From Marinomonas profundi (lineage in GTDB: Bacteria; Pseudomonadota; Gammaproteobacteria; Pseudomonadales; Marinomonadaceae), in NCBI RefSeq assembly GCF_020694005.1, contig NZ_CP073013.1, forward strand, positions 682,001 through 746,000: a DNA stretch of 64,000 nt, in the 5' to 3' direction. The notes below the pieces were generated by a model. That model was not told where the DNA came from. It saw only the letters and a program-made list of their open reading frames with translations, and searched no databases. Positions 54,890 to 63,702 of the stretch are shown here, piece by piece. The first letter of the stretch is position 1; every line of letters starts with the position of its first letter. The position numbers were made by a program, and so were the translations under genes.

Positions 54890-56404
54890 TCAGGACAAGG
54901 TGTTCTGATGCTGGCTACGCGACCAAATGAAACTAAACTTCGCTCCACCGGTTTCACTTGCATCAATCAGCACAGCGCCACCATGCCAAAAGGCAATGCG
55001 CTGCACAATGGCCAAGCCTAATCCGTATCCGCCAGAAGCACGTGTTCGACTGTTGTCTAACCGCTGGAAGGGGACAAAAACCTTATCCCTGTCTTCAAAG
55101 GCGATACCTGGGCCGTCATCTTCAATGTCTAATTGCCAACGCTCGGCGTCATAAGAAAAAGAAACCACTATCTTGTCTGTGGCATATTTCGCGGCATTCA
55201 AAATAAGATTCTGCAGCGCTCGGTTCAAATGATGTTCATCTGCTATGGCCACATCATCTTGTCGAATATCGACTTCCACGTGCAAATGCTGAAGCAGCAA
55301 ATGGTTATGCTGCAAGATACCGTTAACCAATTGGAAAACCGAAACTTCCTTGAAGTTTAGCGCTAATGACCCACCTTCTAATTTTCCATAGGTCAGTACT
55401 TCATCAACCAAGGTATTTAGCTCTTCCACATCGCCCTCTAACCCCTCAATCGTTTTCGCAACAATGGGGTCAACTTCATCCTTCATCACTTCTAAGCCAA
55501 ATCGTAGACGAGCGATAGGGGTTCTCAGTTCATGAGAAATGGCATTGATCATTTCCCGTTGCACTTTTAATAAGCGCTGAATATGAGACGACATTGAGTC
55601 AAACGAATACGCCAGCTCTTTCAACGTGCCACTGCTATCGGGAATACCTTTAGGGACACCACTTCGACCCCGAGCAATTTGACGCGTAATGCTCTCAAAT
55701 GTTTTGCGCTTAAAATCCAACGCAACCAGCTCACGCCAAATTAAAATCAACATGATGGCAATGCCTACGCCAACCACGACAACAACAATCCATGTCAAAG
55801 AGAGCGTATTACTATGGGTCACAGACAAGTACAGAGAACGGTTAGTGTCATCGTCTTTCCAGACAAAACCATATTCACTGTAAACACCATGCACTAGGGC
55901 AACGCCCGTCAAGGAGTCTGACAACTCAGGTGAAATGGGTTTTATGGAGAGGCAAGGCATGCTTTCTAACAAAGCAACTTTATCTTGGGAGGAGAGTTTT
56001 TCACTCAGTAACAGCCGCTTTAATAAGGCCTCTAACTGAAATAACGAATCGCTTTGTACCGCACGACCCACTAATACTGGCGCATCGATATCGCCAAACG
56101 TTAACTGATAACTGTTATCGGGAAACCTTAACCATTTTTTCTCGCCAATGAGCCGCGATACCGCCTCGACAGACAGGGAAGGCGTACCTTCAACCGCCCA
56201 GCTAAATTGCGATTCAGGAAGTTGACGACTAATATTGGTCAGCAGCAAGGCCGAACTGAATTCAGCATCCGCACAAAGTAGCTGTTCCACTCTTGCGGTG
56301 CCAAAACGTATTTGAATAAACTCCATGACAAGATAACACGCAGCGACAATAACCACACCGCCAAAAAGCAGATGTCGATATAAACGCCACATTTCTGTTT
56401 TCAT
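54890..56404 (-). CDS. Sensor histidine kinase, RstB-like
   Basis: A 504-residue membrane kinase. Two membrane helices (about residues 11-28 and 205-225) flank a periplasmic sensor of about 175 residues. HAMP is followed by HisKA (MINAISHELRTPIARLRFGLEVM) and HATPase_c (NLILNAAKYATD, DDGPGI, GYGLGLAI). The layout and the N-terminal motif IQIRFG are similar to RstB. Six bases separate it from the response regulator, so they are one operon and a cognate pair. Confidence 0.9.
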   Translation of the reverse strand: MKTEMWRLYRHLLFGGVVIVAACYLVMEFIQIRFGTARVEQLLCADAEFSSALLLTNISRQLPESQFSWAVEGTPSLSVEAVSRLIGEKKWLRFPDNSYQLTFGDIDAPVLVGRAVQSDSLFQLEALLKRLLLSEKLSSQDKVALLESMPCLSIKPISPELSDSLTGVALVHGVYSEYGFVWKDDDTNRSLYLSVTHSNTLSLTWIVVVVVGVGIAIMLILIWRELVALDFKRKTFESITRQIARGRSGVPKGIPDSSGTLKELAYSFDSMSSHIQRLLKVQREMINAISHELRTPIARLRFGLEVMKDEVDPIVAKTIEGLEGDVEELNTLVDEVLTYGKLEGGSLALNFKEVSVFQLVNGILQHNHLLLQHLHVEVDIRQDDVAIADEHHLNRALQNLILNAAKYATDKIVVSFSYDAERWQLDIEDDGPGIAFEDRDKVFVPFQRLDNSRTRASGGYGLGLAIVQRIAFWHGGAVLIDASETGGAKFSFIWSRSQHQNTLS

Positions 56405-56410
56405 GGGGCG

Positions 56411-57130
56411 TTATACATCTTTAACGAACAAATAACCCTTGCTACGAATCGTTTTTATGCGCCGTGGATGAATCGGATCATCCCCGATTTTAGAGCGAAT
56501 ACGCGAAATTCTGACATCGACAGAGCGATCTTGGCCATCATATTCAATACCTCGCAACTCACCGAAAATTTCTTCTCGACTCAAAATTCGCCCAGCATTG
56601 CTAGACAACAACCACAGCAAGTCAAACTCAGCGCTCGTCAGTTCTACCTCTTCGTCTTGTAACCAAGCCTCACGCCGAGAACTATCAATGGTCAGTGGGC
56701 CGAAGGTCAAATGCGGCTCAGCGATAGGTTCCTCAGCCGTCAAATCAACATCTTGCGTGCTACGACGCAATAAAGACTGCACTCGCGCCAGCAACACTCT
56801 AGGTTTAGCTGGTTTGGAAACATAATCATCGGCGCCGATCTCTAAACCCAAAATTTGATCTACATCGTCACTGCGAGCCGTTAGCATGAGTATGGGCTTT
56901 TTATAGTCATTGCGCACACTTCGACAGACTGTAAAGCCATCTGCACCAGGCAACATAAGATCAAGAATAACAAGTGAAGGCTGCTCTGAAATGATACGAG
57001 AAATAGCTTTTCGACCATCTGACTCAATGCCAACATTGAAACCATTTTTCTGTAAATATTCCTGCGTGAGCAAGGCTAAGCGCTCATCATCTTCAACAAT
57101 CAAAATGCTTTGCTTATCATCCATATTCAT
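56411..57130 (-). CDS. OmpR-family response regulator, RstA-like
   Basis: A 239-residue response regulator. The receiver has ILIVEDDERLALLTQEYL and phospho-Asp in LVILDLMLPGADG; the OmpR-type winged helix has ELTSAEFDLLWLLSSNAGRILSREEI and the recognition segment RSVDVRISRIRSKIGDDP. It is first in the operon with the RstB-like kinase. The stimulus and regulon are unknown. Confidence 0.92.
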   Translation of the reverse strand: MNMDDKQSILIVEDDERLALLTQEYLQKNGFNVGIESDGRKAISRIISEQPSLVILDLMLPGADGFTVCRSVRNDYKKPILMLTARSDDVDQILGLEIGADDYVSKPAKPRVLLARVQSLLRRSTQDVDLTAEEPIAEPHLTFGPLTIDSSRREAWLQDEEVELTSAEFDLLWLLSSNAGRILSREEIFGELRGIEYDGQDRSVDVRISRIRSKIGDDPIHPRRIKTIRSKGYLFVKDV

Positions 57131-57207
57131 TCGGCGCCCTCATCCTGCTATCATCGATTAAATTTTAATGGCTTACTTTTTATGGTTGTAAAATCAACGA
57201 CCTAGAA

Positions 57208-57681
57208 TCAATCTACTAAAAGATCTCGATATTGTCTAACTCTCTCGCGATTTACACCAAAATCCGAATAGCCAACACGCGAAGCAGAACGAATGTGTAT
57301 CACACTGTCCGCTTCAGGCAGATAAAACTCAACATCATCAATGAAGCCAACAAGATGACTTTTCACTTCAAAATGCACGTAACCAAGGTAACGACTTATT
57401 ATACGCGTGTTACCTTTAGCCAATATAGAAGACTCTATAAGCAACTGGGTTTCTTTGCGATCGCCGCGATAAATAATCGGCTCAATATAATGCGCTACAT
57501 CATCAGATTGCGCTTGAGTAGAGACACAATTAGGCGAAGAAGGGCAGGATTTTAATAATCCGTCGGTAATACCAAGCCCTTCTGGTGACTTGTTCGACAT
57601 ACTGACATAAATAAAAAAACCGACAAAAAAGACAACAATCAGTGCAATAATCCAGCGCCCCATACTTCTTCGACTCCCCAT
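57208..57681 (-). CDS. DUF1499 membrane-associated protein
   Basis: A 157-residue protein. An N-terminal hydrophobic helix (WIIALIVVFFVGFFIYVSM) acts as a signal anchor. The DUF1499 signature LKSCPSSPNCVSTQA is present, followed by FEVKSHLVGFIDDVEFYLPEADSVIHIRSASRVGYSDFGVNRERV, typical of the family. The function is unknown. It follows rluB on the same strand by 18 bases or fewer and may be co-transcribed. Confidence 0.88.
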   Translation of the reverse strand: MGSRRSMGRWIIALIVVFFVGFFIYVSMSNKSPEGLGITDGLLKSCPSSPNCVSTQAQSDDVAHYIEPIIYRGDRKETQLLIESSILAKGNTRIISRYLGYVHFEVKSHLVGFIDDVEFYLPEADSVIHIRSASRVGYSDFGVNRERVRQYRDLLVD

Positions 57682-57699
57682 CGATTTTTATTTCTATCC

Positions 57700-58599
57700 T
57701 TAACGAAACGATCTTTTACCTGGTTTTTTTGGTTTAAATTCAGGCTTATCATTACTCTGCCAATCAAAGCCTTTTGCGGAGCGACGAGCACCACCCGCCG
57801 TAGCTTTGTTTTTATGGCGTTTCACTTCCAATTTTTGCTGTTGCGTTTTGGGTTTCAATTCAGACAATTTAAGGTCTACCATGGCGCACAATGAATTAAC
57901 ATCAGGCTCTTCCATTTCCACCCAACGGCCTACTTTTGCTTTGGATGGCAAGAAAACAGGGCCGAAACGCACTCGTTTTAGACGGTTTACTTTTACGCCT
58001 TGTGATTCCCAAAGACGACGCACCTCACGGTTACGACCTTCCATCAAGCACACATAGAACCAACGGTTAATACCTTCTCCGCCGCCATCAACGATGTCAG
58101 TAAACTTAGCAATACCGTCGTCCAGCGTGACGCCTTTTTTCAGGGTCGCAATATTGTCCTCTGTCACCTCTCCCATGACGCGAACCAGATATTCTCGGTC
58201 AATTTCTGTCGAAGGGTGCATCAAGCGGTTTGCCAACTCACCATCGGTGGTAAATAACAACAGTCCTGAGGTATTAATATCCAAACGCCCAACCGCAATC
58301 CAGCGTTCGCCGCGTAGTTTAGGCAATTTATCAAACACAGTCGGTCGACCTTCAGGGTCTTTGCGAGTACATACCTCACCTTCTGGTTTGTTGTAAATAA
58401 TAACGCGGCGATTTTCACCGGCTTCCGTCGCCACGATCGCGTAACCGTCGATTGTGATCGTGTCTTTGGTGCTGACTCGGTCGCCCAATGTCGCAACCTC
58501 ACCATTTACCAATACACGTCCTTCACGGATGCGGTTTTCCATTTCACGACGTGAACCTTGGCCAGCTCTTGCTAATACTTTTTGTAACTTCTCGTCCAT
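57700..58599 (-). CDS. rluB: 23S rRNA pseudouridine-2605 synthase
   Basis: A 299-residue pseudouridine synthase of the RsuA/RluB group. The N-terminal S4 domain reads EKLQKVLARAGQGSRREMENRIREGRVLVNG. The catalytic motif is GRLDINTSGLLLFTTDGELANRLMHP (catalytic Asp), and the C-terminal tail is long, basic and Lys/Arg-rich, as in RluB. AAGAGG precedes the ATG at 58599; the frame open from 58632 is not used. It modifies 23S rRNA near position 2605. Confidence 0.93.
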   Translation of the reverse strand: MDEKLQKVLARAGQGSRREMENRIREGRVLVNGEVATLGDRVSTKDTITIDGYAIVATEAGENRRVIIYNKPEGEVCTRKDPEGRPTVFDKLPKLRGERWIAVGRLDINTSGLLLFTTDGELANRLMHPSTEIDREYLVRVMGEVTEDNIATLKKGVTLDDGIAKFTDIVDGGGEGINRWFYVCLMEGRNREVRRLWESQGVKVNRLKRVRFGPVFLPSKAKVGRWVEMEEPDVNSLCAMVDLKLSELKPKTQQQKLEVKRHKNKATAGGARRSAKGFDWQSNDKPEFKPKKPGKRSFR

Positions 58600-58708
58600 T
58601 ACGAACCTCTTAGAGGGAATGCTTCTCAGCAACCCAGTTTTGATGATATAAATTCTACGGCATTATAAGCCAGACAGCGTGAGCCTTGACAGCTGAATAT
58701 TCAACAAT

Positions 58709-59329
58709 TTACGCAAACGGCGCTGGATCACCCGCCCCCAGCCGAATCACTTCGATGCTGTCAGCGTCCAATTTCACCACGGTCGTTGGCTGAATGCCAC
58801 AATAGCCGCCGTCAATCACTAAATCTAACGCATGTTCAAGCGTATCGCGAATATCATAAGGGTCGGTCATGGTGTCTGTCTCACCGGGTAAAATCAGCGA
58901 CACACTCATGATTGGTTCGCCCAGTTCTTCTAACAGCGCCGACACTATATTGCTCTTTGGAATACGAATCCCGATGGTTTTTCGTTTCGGGTGCAAAAGT
59001 CGCCTAGGCACTTCTGAAGTGGCGCTAAAAATAAAAGTATAAGGACCCGGTGTATTATTTTTTAACAGCCGATAAAGGCGATTATCAAATCGAGCATAGG
59101 TCGATATCTCCGATAAATCGCGGCATACCAAGGTAAAATTGTGCTTATCATCTAAACGTCGAATGGCGCGAATACGATCCAGCGCGGCTTTATCACCTAG
59201 ATGACAACCCAGCGAATAACCACAATCCGTTGGATAAGCAATCACCCCACCATTACGAATCACTTCTGCCGCTTGCTTTATGAGACGTACTTGAGGGTTT
59301 TCGGGGTGTATCTGAAAAAATTGGCTCAA
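58709..59329 (-). CDS. yciO: YciO/YrdC/Sua5-family protein
   Basis: A 206-residue protein with a YrdC/Sua5 fold. The opening FQIHPENPQVRLIKQAAEVIRNGGVIAYPTDCGYSLGC and the core PGPYTFIFSATSEVPRRLLHPKRKTIGIRIP match YciO rather than TsaC. It lies between rluB and yciV, an order conserved in many gammaproteobacteria. Its relation to threonylcarbamoyl-AMP synthesis is by homology only. Confidence 0.9.
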   Translation of the reverse strand: MSQFFQIHPENPQVRLIKQAAEVIRNGGVIAYPTDCGYSLGCHLGDKAALDRIRAIRRLDDKHNFTLVCRDLSEISTYARFDNRLYRLLKNNTPGPYTFIFSATSEVPRRLLHPKRKTIGIRIPKSNIVSALLEELGEPIMSVSLILPGETDTMTDPYDIRDTLEHALDLVIDGGYCGIQPTTVVKLDADSIEVIRLGAGDPAPFA

Positions 59330-59366
59330 CCTAGTATCCTCTTCTAAAATATTCTCTAATCATGAA

Positions 59367-60218
59367 CTATGGCCAAGTTTGCCAAACTAAATCCACTTCA
59401 CTTTCATGTATCTGAGTAAACTTGCCCACCTGCATCCAAGGTCCAAATGGCCCATGGTAATCACTGCCCGCTGAGGCTTTTAAACCGAACTCTCTTGATA
59501 ATCGCTCCAGCAAACGCACACTGTCTGGACGCTCATTACCCGAGGCCACTTCCATCCCCGTTCCTCCCCACCGTTTAAAATCACCCAATAGGCGTTTTAA
59601 TTTACTAACGGTCAGAGGGTAGCGTTTCGGATGCGCTAACACCAATTCCATATTATGACCAGAAAGCGCGCCTAGCACCGCTTCCAGATCTGGCCACACA
59701 TCGCGTATTTGACCTAGTTTTTTATTGCCAAGGTAACGATCAAAGGCTTTATTGGCATCTTTTACAACGCCTTTTTCGATCAATAACTGAGCAAAATGCG
59801 GTCGACCAAGCTGGCTTTCACCCGCTAAGGCAATCGCCTCATCAAACAAATCGGGCAAACCTTGCTTGATTAATAAATCCGCTATGCGCCGGGCGCGGTC
59901 AAGACGTATCGCCTGATTGCCTTTCACAATAGACAACAACGCCGAATTATCCAGCGAAAAATTCAACGCCACCATATGCAAAGGAATTCCGTTCCACTGG
60001 GTCGATAGCTCAACACCGTGAATAAAGCTCAGTCCGTGCTCTGCTGATCGTAGACTTGCCTCTGCCACCCCATCGATCGTGTCATGGTCGGTTAAGGCAA
60101 ACAGCGAAACATTCTGCTCGACGGCAAGATCAACCAGCGCGGTTGGCGAAAGCTTGCCATCCGAACGGGTAGAGTGTGAGTGTAAATCGATTTTTCGATA
60201 ACGGGCGGTATCAGGCAT
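59367..60218 (-). CDS. yciV: PHP-domain phosphoesterase (YciV/RNase AM family)
   Basis: A 283-residue PHP hydrolase. The metal-binding motifs DLHSHSTRSDGKLSP and ALTDHDTIDG are complete, and later ligands are in HGVELSTQW, LAHPKRY and SGSDYHGP. E. coli YciV (RnaAM/TrpH) removes 5' nucleotides from 3',5'-bisphosphates and matures rRNA 5' ends. It precedes yciO on the same strand, in a conserved yciV-yciO-rluB neighbourhood. Confidence 0.92.
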   Translation of the reverse strand: MPDTARYRKIDLHSHSTRSDGKLSPTALVDLAVEQNVSLFALTDHDTIDGVAEASLRSAEHGLSFIHGVELSTQWNGIPLHMVALNFSLDNSALLSIVKGNQAIRLDRARRIADLLIKQGLPDLFDEAIALAGESQLGRPHFAQLLIEKGVVKDANKAFDRYLGNKKLGQIRDVWPDLEAVLGALSGHNMELVLAHPKRYPLTVSKLKRLLGDFKRWGGTGMEVASGNERPDSVRLLERLSREFGLKASAGSDYHGPFGPWMQVGKFTQIHESEVDLVWQTWP

Positions 60219-60322
60219 AGATTGGCTGTTCTTTAAAAGGAATGGTGGTTATCATTCGTTCAGCATACCTAAATTGGTTTTTAGATGACAATATTATTCG
60301 TTTTTCTACAGAAGGAACAATC

Positions 60323-60628
60323 ATGCTTTACTCCATTATTAGCGAAGATGTAACAAACAGCCTTAGTGCGCGTCAAAAAGCACGTCCAACTCACTTGGCT
60401 CGCTTAGAAGTACTGCAAAATGCAGGGCGCTTAGTATTAGCCGGACCCAATCCAGCCATAGATTCAGACAACCCTGGCGATGCGGGTTTTTCAGGAAGTG
60501 TCGTCATCGCTGAATTTGCCAGCCTTGAAGACGCCAAAGCGTGGGCAGACGCAGACCCTTATGTGGCCGCAGGGGTTTATCAAAACGTCGCAGTAAAACC
60601 CTTTAAACAAGTGTTCCCAAACGCCTAA
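60323..60628 (+). CDS. yciI: YciI family protein
   Basis: A 101-residue protein. [44 protein letters not shown] and [34 protein letters not shown] are the family core, a ferredoxin-like fold with a conserved His and Asp pair. GAAGGA precedes the ATG at 60323; the frame open from 60242 is not used. The function of YciI is not well established. Confidence 0.91.
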   Translation: MLYSIISEDVTNSLSARQKARPTHLARLEVLQNAGRLVLAGPNPAIDSDNPGDAGFSGSVVIAEFASLEDAKAWADADPYVAAGVYQNVAVKPFKQVFPNA

Positions 60629-60630
60629 AA

Positions 60631-60722
60631 CCCCACCCTAGCCCTCCCCTTCAAAGACACAAGGGGAGGGAATAAAACCACAAGACTAGCACCTCCCCTG
60701 CCAAGGGGAGGCTGGGAGGGGG
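60631..60722. repeat. Nested REP-like palindromic element
   Basis: Two strong stems: CCCTCCCCTT-N9-AAGGGGAGGG (60642-60670) and CCTCCCCT-N4-AGGGGAGG (60692-60711). Outer C-rich and G-rich arms could pair across the whole element. Such paired GC-rich stems between convergent genes are typical of REP/BIME elements and may protect both messenger ends. Confidence 0.8.
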
Positions 60723-61004
60723 TTATTTTTTAACATCGGAATGACCTAAATCCCTTTCTGGGTCTATCACGTCTCGCATTCTTTGTTTTAACACTTTGGC
60801 TTCTGGGAAACCTTCTTCGGCTTTGCGGCACCAGATTTCTTCGCCATTGACTCTGACTTTAAAAATCCCGCCTTGTGTGGGTAATAAAGTGACGCTTTTA
60901 ATATCCTCATCAAAGGTTGTTAACAGCTCTTGAGCCAGCCAAGCAGCGCGCAACATCCAGCGACATAAGGTACAATATTCAATTTCTACGGTTGCAGTTC
61001 GCAT
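60723..61004 (-). CDS. SelT/SelW/SelH-family (Rdx) protein
   Basis: A 93-residue thioredoxin-like protein. The redox motif CTLC lies in EIEYCTLCRWMLRAAWLAQELL, where eukaryotic relatives carry selenocysteine. The later segment LLPTQGGIFKVRVNGEEIWCRKAEEGFPEAKVLKQRMRD is the family core. The function is unknown. It is convergent with yciI across the REP-like element. Confidence 0.9.
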   Translation of the reverse strand: MRTATVEIEYCTLCRWMLRAAWLAQELLTTFDEDIKSVTLLPTQGGIFKVRVNGEEIWCRKAEEGFPEAKVLKQRMRDVIDPERDLGHSDVKK

Positions 61005-61058
61005 TTGCTTTCTCTCCGATAAGTTAACGTTCGTCTCTATTAATCAAGGAACTCTCTC

Positions 61059-61610
61059 ATGCGTAAATCTATCATTACCGGTCTCGCTCTACTCCTTTTT
61101 TGTTCGCAACTGCAGGCAACTGAAGTCGATATTGTTACCAACCTAGGCACGATCCGAGTCGATTTAGAAGACGATGCCGCTCCTAAAACCGTCGCCAACT
61201 TTCTCCGCTACGCCGACGAAGGCTTTTACGAAGGTACCATTTTTCATCGTGTTATTCGTGGCTTTATGACACAAGGCGGCGGATTCACAGAGGACTTAGA
61301 ACGCAAAAAAACCCACAAAGCGGTTGCTTATGAAGGCGACAATGGTTTGGCCAACAATAGAGGGACACTTGCCATGGCTCGTACGCAAGATCCAAACAGT
61401 GCCACATCCCAGTTTTTCATTAATCAAGTGGACAACGTCTTTTTGAATCACGGTGTACGTGGCGGTGCGGGTTATACGGTTTTTGGTAGCGTTATTTCCG
61501 GTATGGACGTCGTCGATGCCATTTCAGCGGTTTCCACTTCAACGGTTGGACCTTATCAAAATGTCCCCACCACACCGGTGATTATCGAGAGCGTGACGCG
61601 TGTTAACTAG
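61059..61610 (+). CDS. Secreted cyclophilin-type peptidyl-prolyl isomerase
   Basis: A 183-residue cyclophilin with a signal peptide (RKSIITGLALLLFCSQLQA, cleaved near residue 20), so it acts in the periplasm, like PpiA. The core motifs are GTIFHRVIRGFMTQGGGF, NRGTLAMART and SQFFINQVDN. Its stop lies inside the start of mnmC, with an 11-base overlap. AAGGAACTC precedes the ATG. Confidence 0.93.
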   Translation: MRKSIITGLALLLFCSQLQATEVDIVTNLGTIRVDLEDDAAPKTVANFLRYADEGFYEGTIFHRVIRGFMTQGGGFTEDLERKKTHKAVAYEGDNGLANNRGTLAMARTQDPNSATSQFFINQVDNVFLNHGVRGGAGYTVFGSVISGMDVVDAISAVSTSTVGPYQNVPTTPVIIESVTRVN

Positions 61611-63612
61611 TTACCAGTTAGACTCTCCTGAATTAAGTTGGGGCGAGGATGGCGCGCCCCACTCCAACCTGTTTGATGATGTGTATTTTGATAAAGAATC
61701 AGGCTTGGAAGAAACCCGCCATGTGTTTTTAAAAAACAACCAACTAAGCGAGCGTTGGGCCTCGCTGCAAAAAAAGACTTTCGTCATTGCGGAAACGGGG
61801 TTTGGCACCGGGTTAAATTTCTTATGCGCATGGCAAGCTTTTTTAACCCAAGCCGCCAGTGATAAACAGTTGCATTTTATCTCGGTAGAGAAATACCCAC
61901 TAAGCAAAAGTATGCTGACAGCCGCGCTAAACATGTGGCCATCGCTAAACCATTACAGTCAGCCACTGATTGATGCCTACCCAGAGGTTTGCCATGGTTT
62001 TCATCATCTTGAGTTAGCACAAGGACGCATCCAACTGTCGCTTTGGTTTGGTGACGCAGAAGACGGTTTTGCCGCGCTTGATGCCGATGTCGATGCTTGG
62101 TTTCTGGATGGCTTCGCCCCCAGTAAAAATCCGCAAATGTGGTCAGACACACTTTTTAAGCACATCCATCGCCTGAGTCATCAAGGGACCACTTTTTCGA
62201 CCTTCACCGCGGCCGGCATCGTGCGCAGAGGGCTGAAAAGCGTTGGCTTCGAGGTGCGTAAAGTCAAAGGCTTTGGTCAAAAAAGAGAAATGACCGTTGG
62301 CGAACTCAATCAGCCAACACCGCCGTTAACAGAGCGTATGTCACAGGGCCAATCTTGGTTTAACCTGCGCAGCGATAGCACCGCAGAAGTCACTAAAGTA
62401 TTGGTTGTTGGCGCCGGGTTGGCAGGGGCAAACACCGCTTATGCGCTTGCCAAGCAAGGCATACGAGTGGAAGTGTGGGAACAAGGCAGCGTTATTGCTG
62501 GCGGCGCCTCAGGTAACCCACAAGGCATGCTTTATCCAAAACTCACCACCCAAGACAGCTTTCTCAATCGTTTTTATCTTGCCGCTTATTTGCACGCCAC
62601 ACGCTTTTACAGCGCGCTGGATAAGCAACGGACTTTTTGGGATCCGTGCGGCCTTATTCAACTCCCTAAACACGACAAAGAAGCAGAGCGCTTCCAAAAA
62701 CTGCTGCAACAACAACTCTACCCTAAAAGCGTTTTGCAAGCCTCAACACAGAAGCCAGGCAGCTTATTATTACCTTTATCAGGCTGGGTCATCCCCAAAA
62801 AGCTCTGTGAAACACTCCTATCTCACCCGAACATTCAGCTCAGACTCAATACCGCACTAAAGGAACTGCAATCCACCACGCTCCAGCCAGAAGACAAAAC
62901 CGCAATACGCTGGCGGGCCATTGCAGCCAACCATTCAGATACCTTCTCTCATGTTGTGTTATGCACGGCGAATGACACCAATGAACTCAGCAACCTTCCT
63001 CATCTGCCAATTTACCCAATTCGCGGACAAGTAGCGCAGATGAACATAGAAGACGCGGTCAACGCTTGCCTGCAAAAAGGCGAATCTGCCGAAAAAATAG
63101 ACATTGAACAAGTATTGTGTGAATTTGGTTATGTTTCGCCGCCGATTGATGGTCTGATCCATTTTGGTTCGACTTATGATCTAAAAGACCAAGACACAGC
63201 GGTACGAGAGGAAGGACACAAGCGAAATCTCACCATTCTAGAAGATCTACTTGGCTTAAAAGGCAATACATTTAAAACAGAAGATTGCCAAGGCAGAGTC
63301 GCATTTCGTTGCGCCGTGACAGATTACACGCCGATTGTTGGCCCGATACAATCAACAGAAGTCTATCAGCAGGCGTATTCGACACTGAGCAAAAATGCAA
63401 AATGGCGATCCGATAACATCGCCGAATTAAATCAACAGCTTTACGTCAATATTGGCCATGGTTCGAGAGGCTTAATTTCCACCCCATTGAGTGGCCGCTA
63501 CATCGCAAGTTTGATTGCCGGCACACCATCGCCCTTGGAGCAAAATGTCAGCCACACATTACACCCAAGCCGCTTTATTATTCGTGATTTAAAGCGCAGC
63601 CAGAAAGTCTAA
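61600..63612 (+). CDS. mnmC: Bifunctional tRNA 5-methylaminomethyl-2-thiouridine biosynthesis enzyme
   Basis: A 670-residue two-domain enzyme for modifying wobble uridine 34. The N-terminal MnmD methyltransferase (FVIAETGFGTGLNFL, AWFLDGFAPSKNP) is followed by an FAD-dependent oxidoreductase (VLVVGAGLAGANTAYALAK, GASGNPQGMLYP, and the late IGHGSRGLISTPLSG). The FAD domain removes the carboxymethyl group and the MnmD domain then methylates. It starts with GTG at 61600 inside the isomerase gene. Confidence 0.95.
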   Translation: MLTSYQLDSPELSWGEDGAPHSNLFDDVYFDKESGLEETRHVFLKNNQLSERWASLQKKTFVIAETGFGTGLNFLCAWQAFLTQAASDKQLHFISVEKYPLSKSMLTAALNMWPSLNHYSQPLIDAYPEVCHGFHHLELAQGRIQLSLWFGDAEDGFAALDADVDAWFLDGFAPSKNPQMWSDTLFKHIHRLSHQGTTFSTFTAAGIVRRGLKSVGFEVRKVKGFGQKREMTVGELNQPTPPLTERMSQGQSWFNLRSDSTAEVTKVLVVGAGLAGANTAYALAKQGIRVEVWEQGSVIAGGASGNPQGMLYPKLTTQDSFLNRFYLAAYLHATRFYSALDKQRTFWDPCGLIQLPKHDKEAERFQKLLQQQLYPKSVLQASTQKPGSLLLPLSGWVIPKKLCETLLSHPNIQLRLNTALKELQSTTLQPEDKTAIRWRAIAANHSDTFSHVVLCTANDTNELSNLPHLPIYPIRGQVAQMNIEDAVNACLQKGESAEKIDIEQVLCEFGYVSPPIDGLIHFGSTYDLKDQDTAVREEGHKRNLTILEDLLGLKGNTFKTEDCQGRVAFRCAVTDYTPIVGPIQSTEVYQQAYSTLSKNAKWRSDNIAELNQQLYVNIGHGSRGLISTPLSGRYIASLIAGTPSPLEQNVSHTLHPSRFIIRDLKRSQKV

Positions 63613-63702
63613 TATTGTCAAAGCAGGCCATTGCCACGACAGGCCATTGTCACGGCTGGCAACGGTCAAATGCTGTGCCGTGACACTCCTACCATGACAC
63701 TC

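Noticed and set aside
62405..62860. 151-codon plus-strand frame inside mnmC
   Set aside because: Out of frame with the FAD domain, whose motifs are continuous in the called frame.
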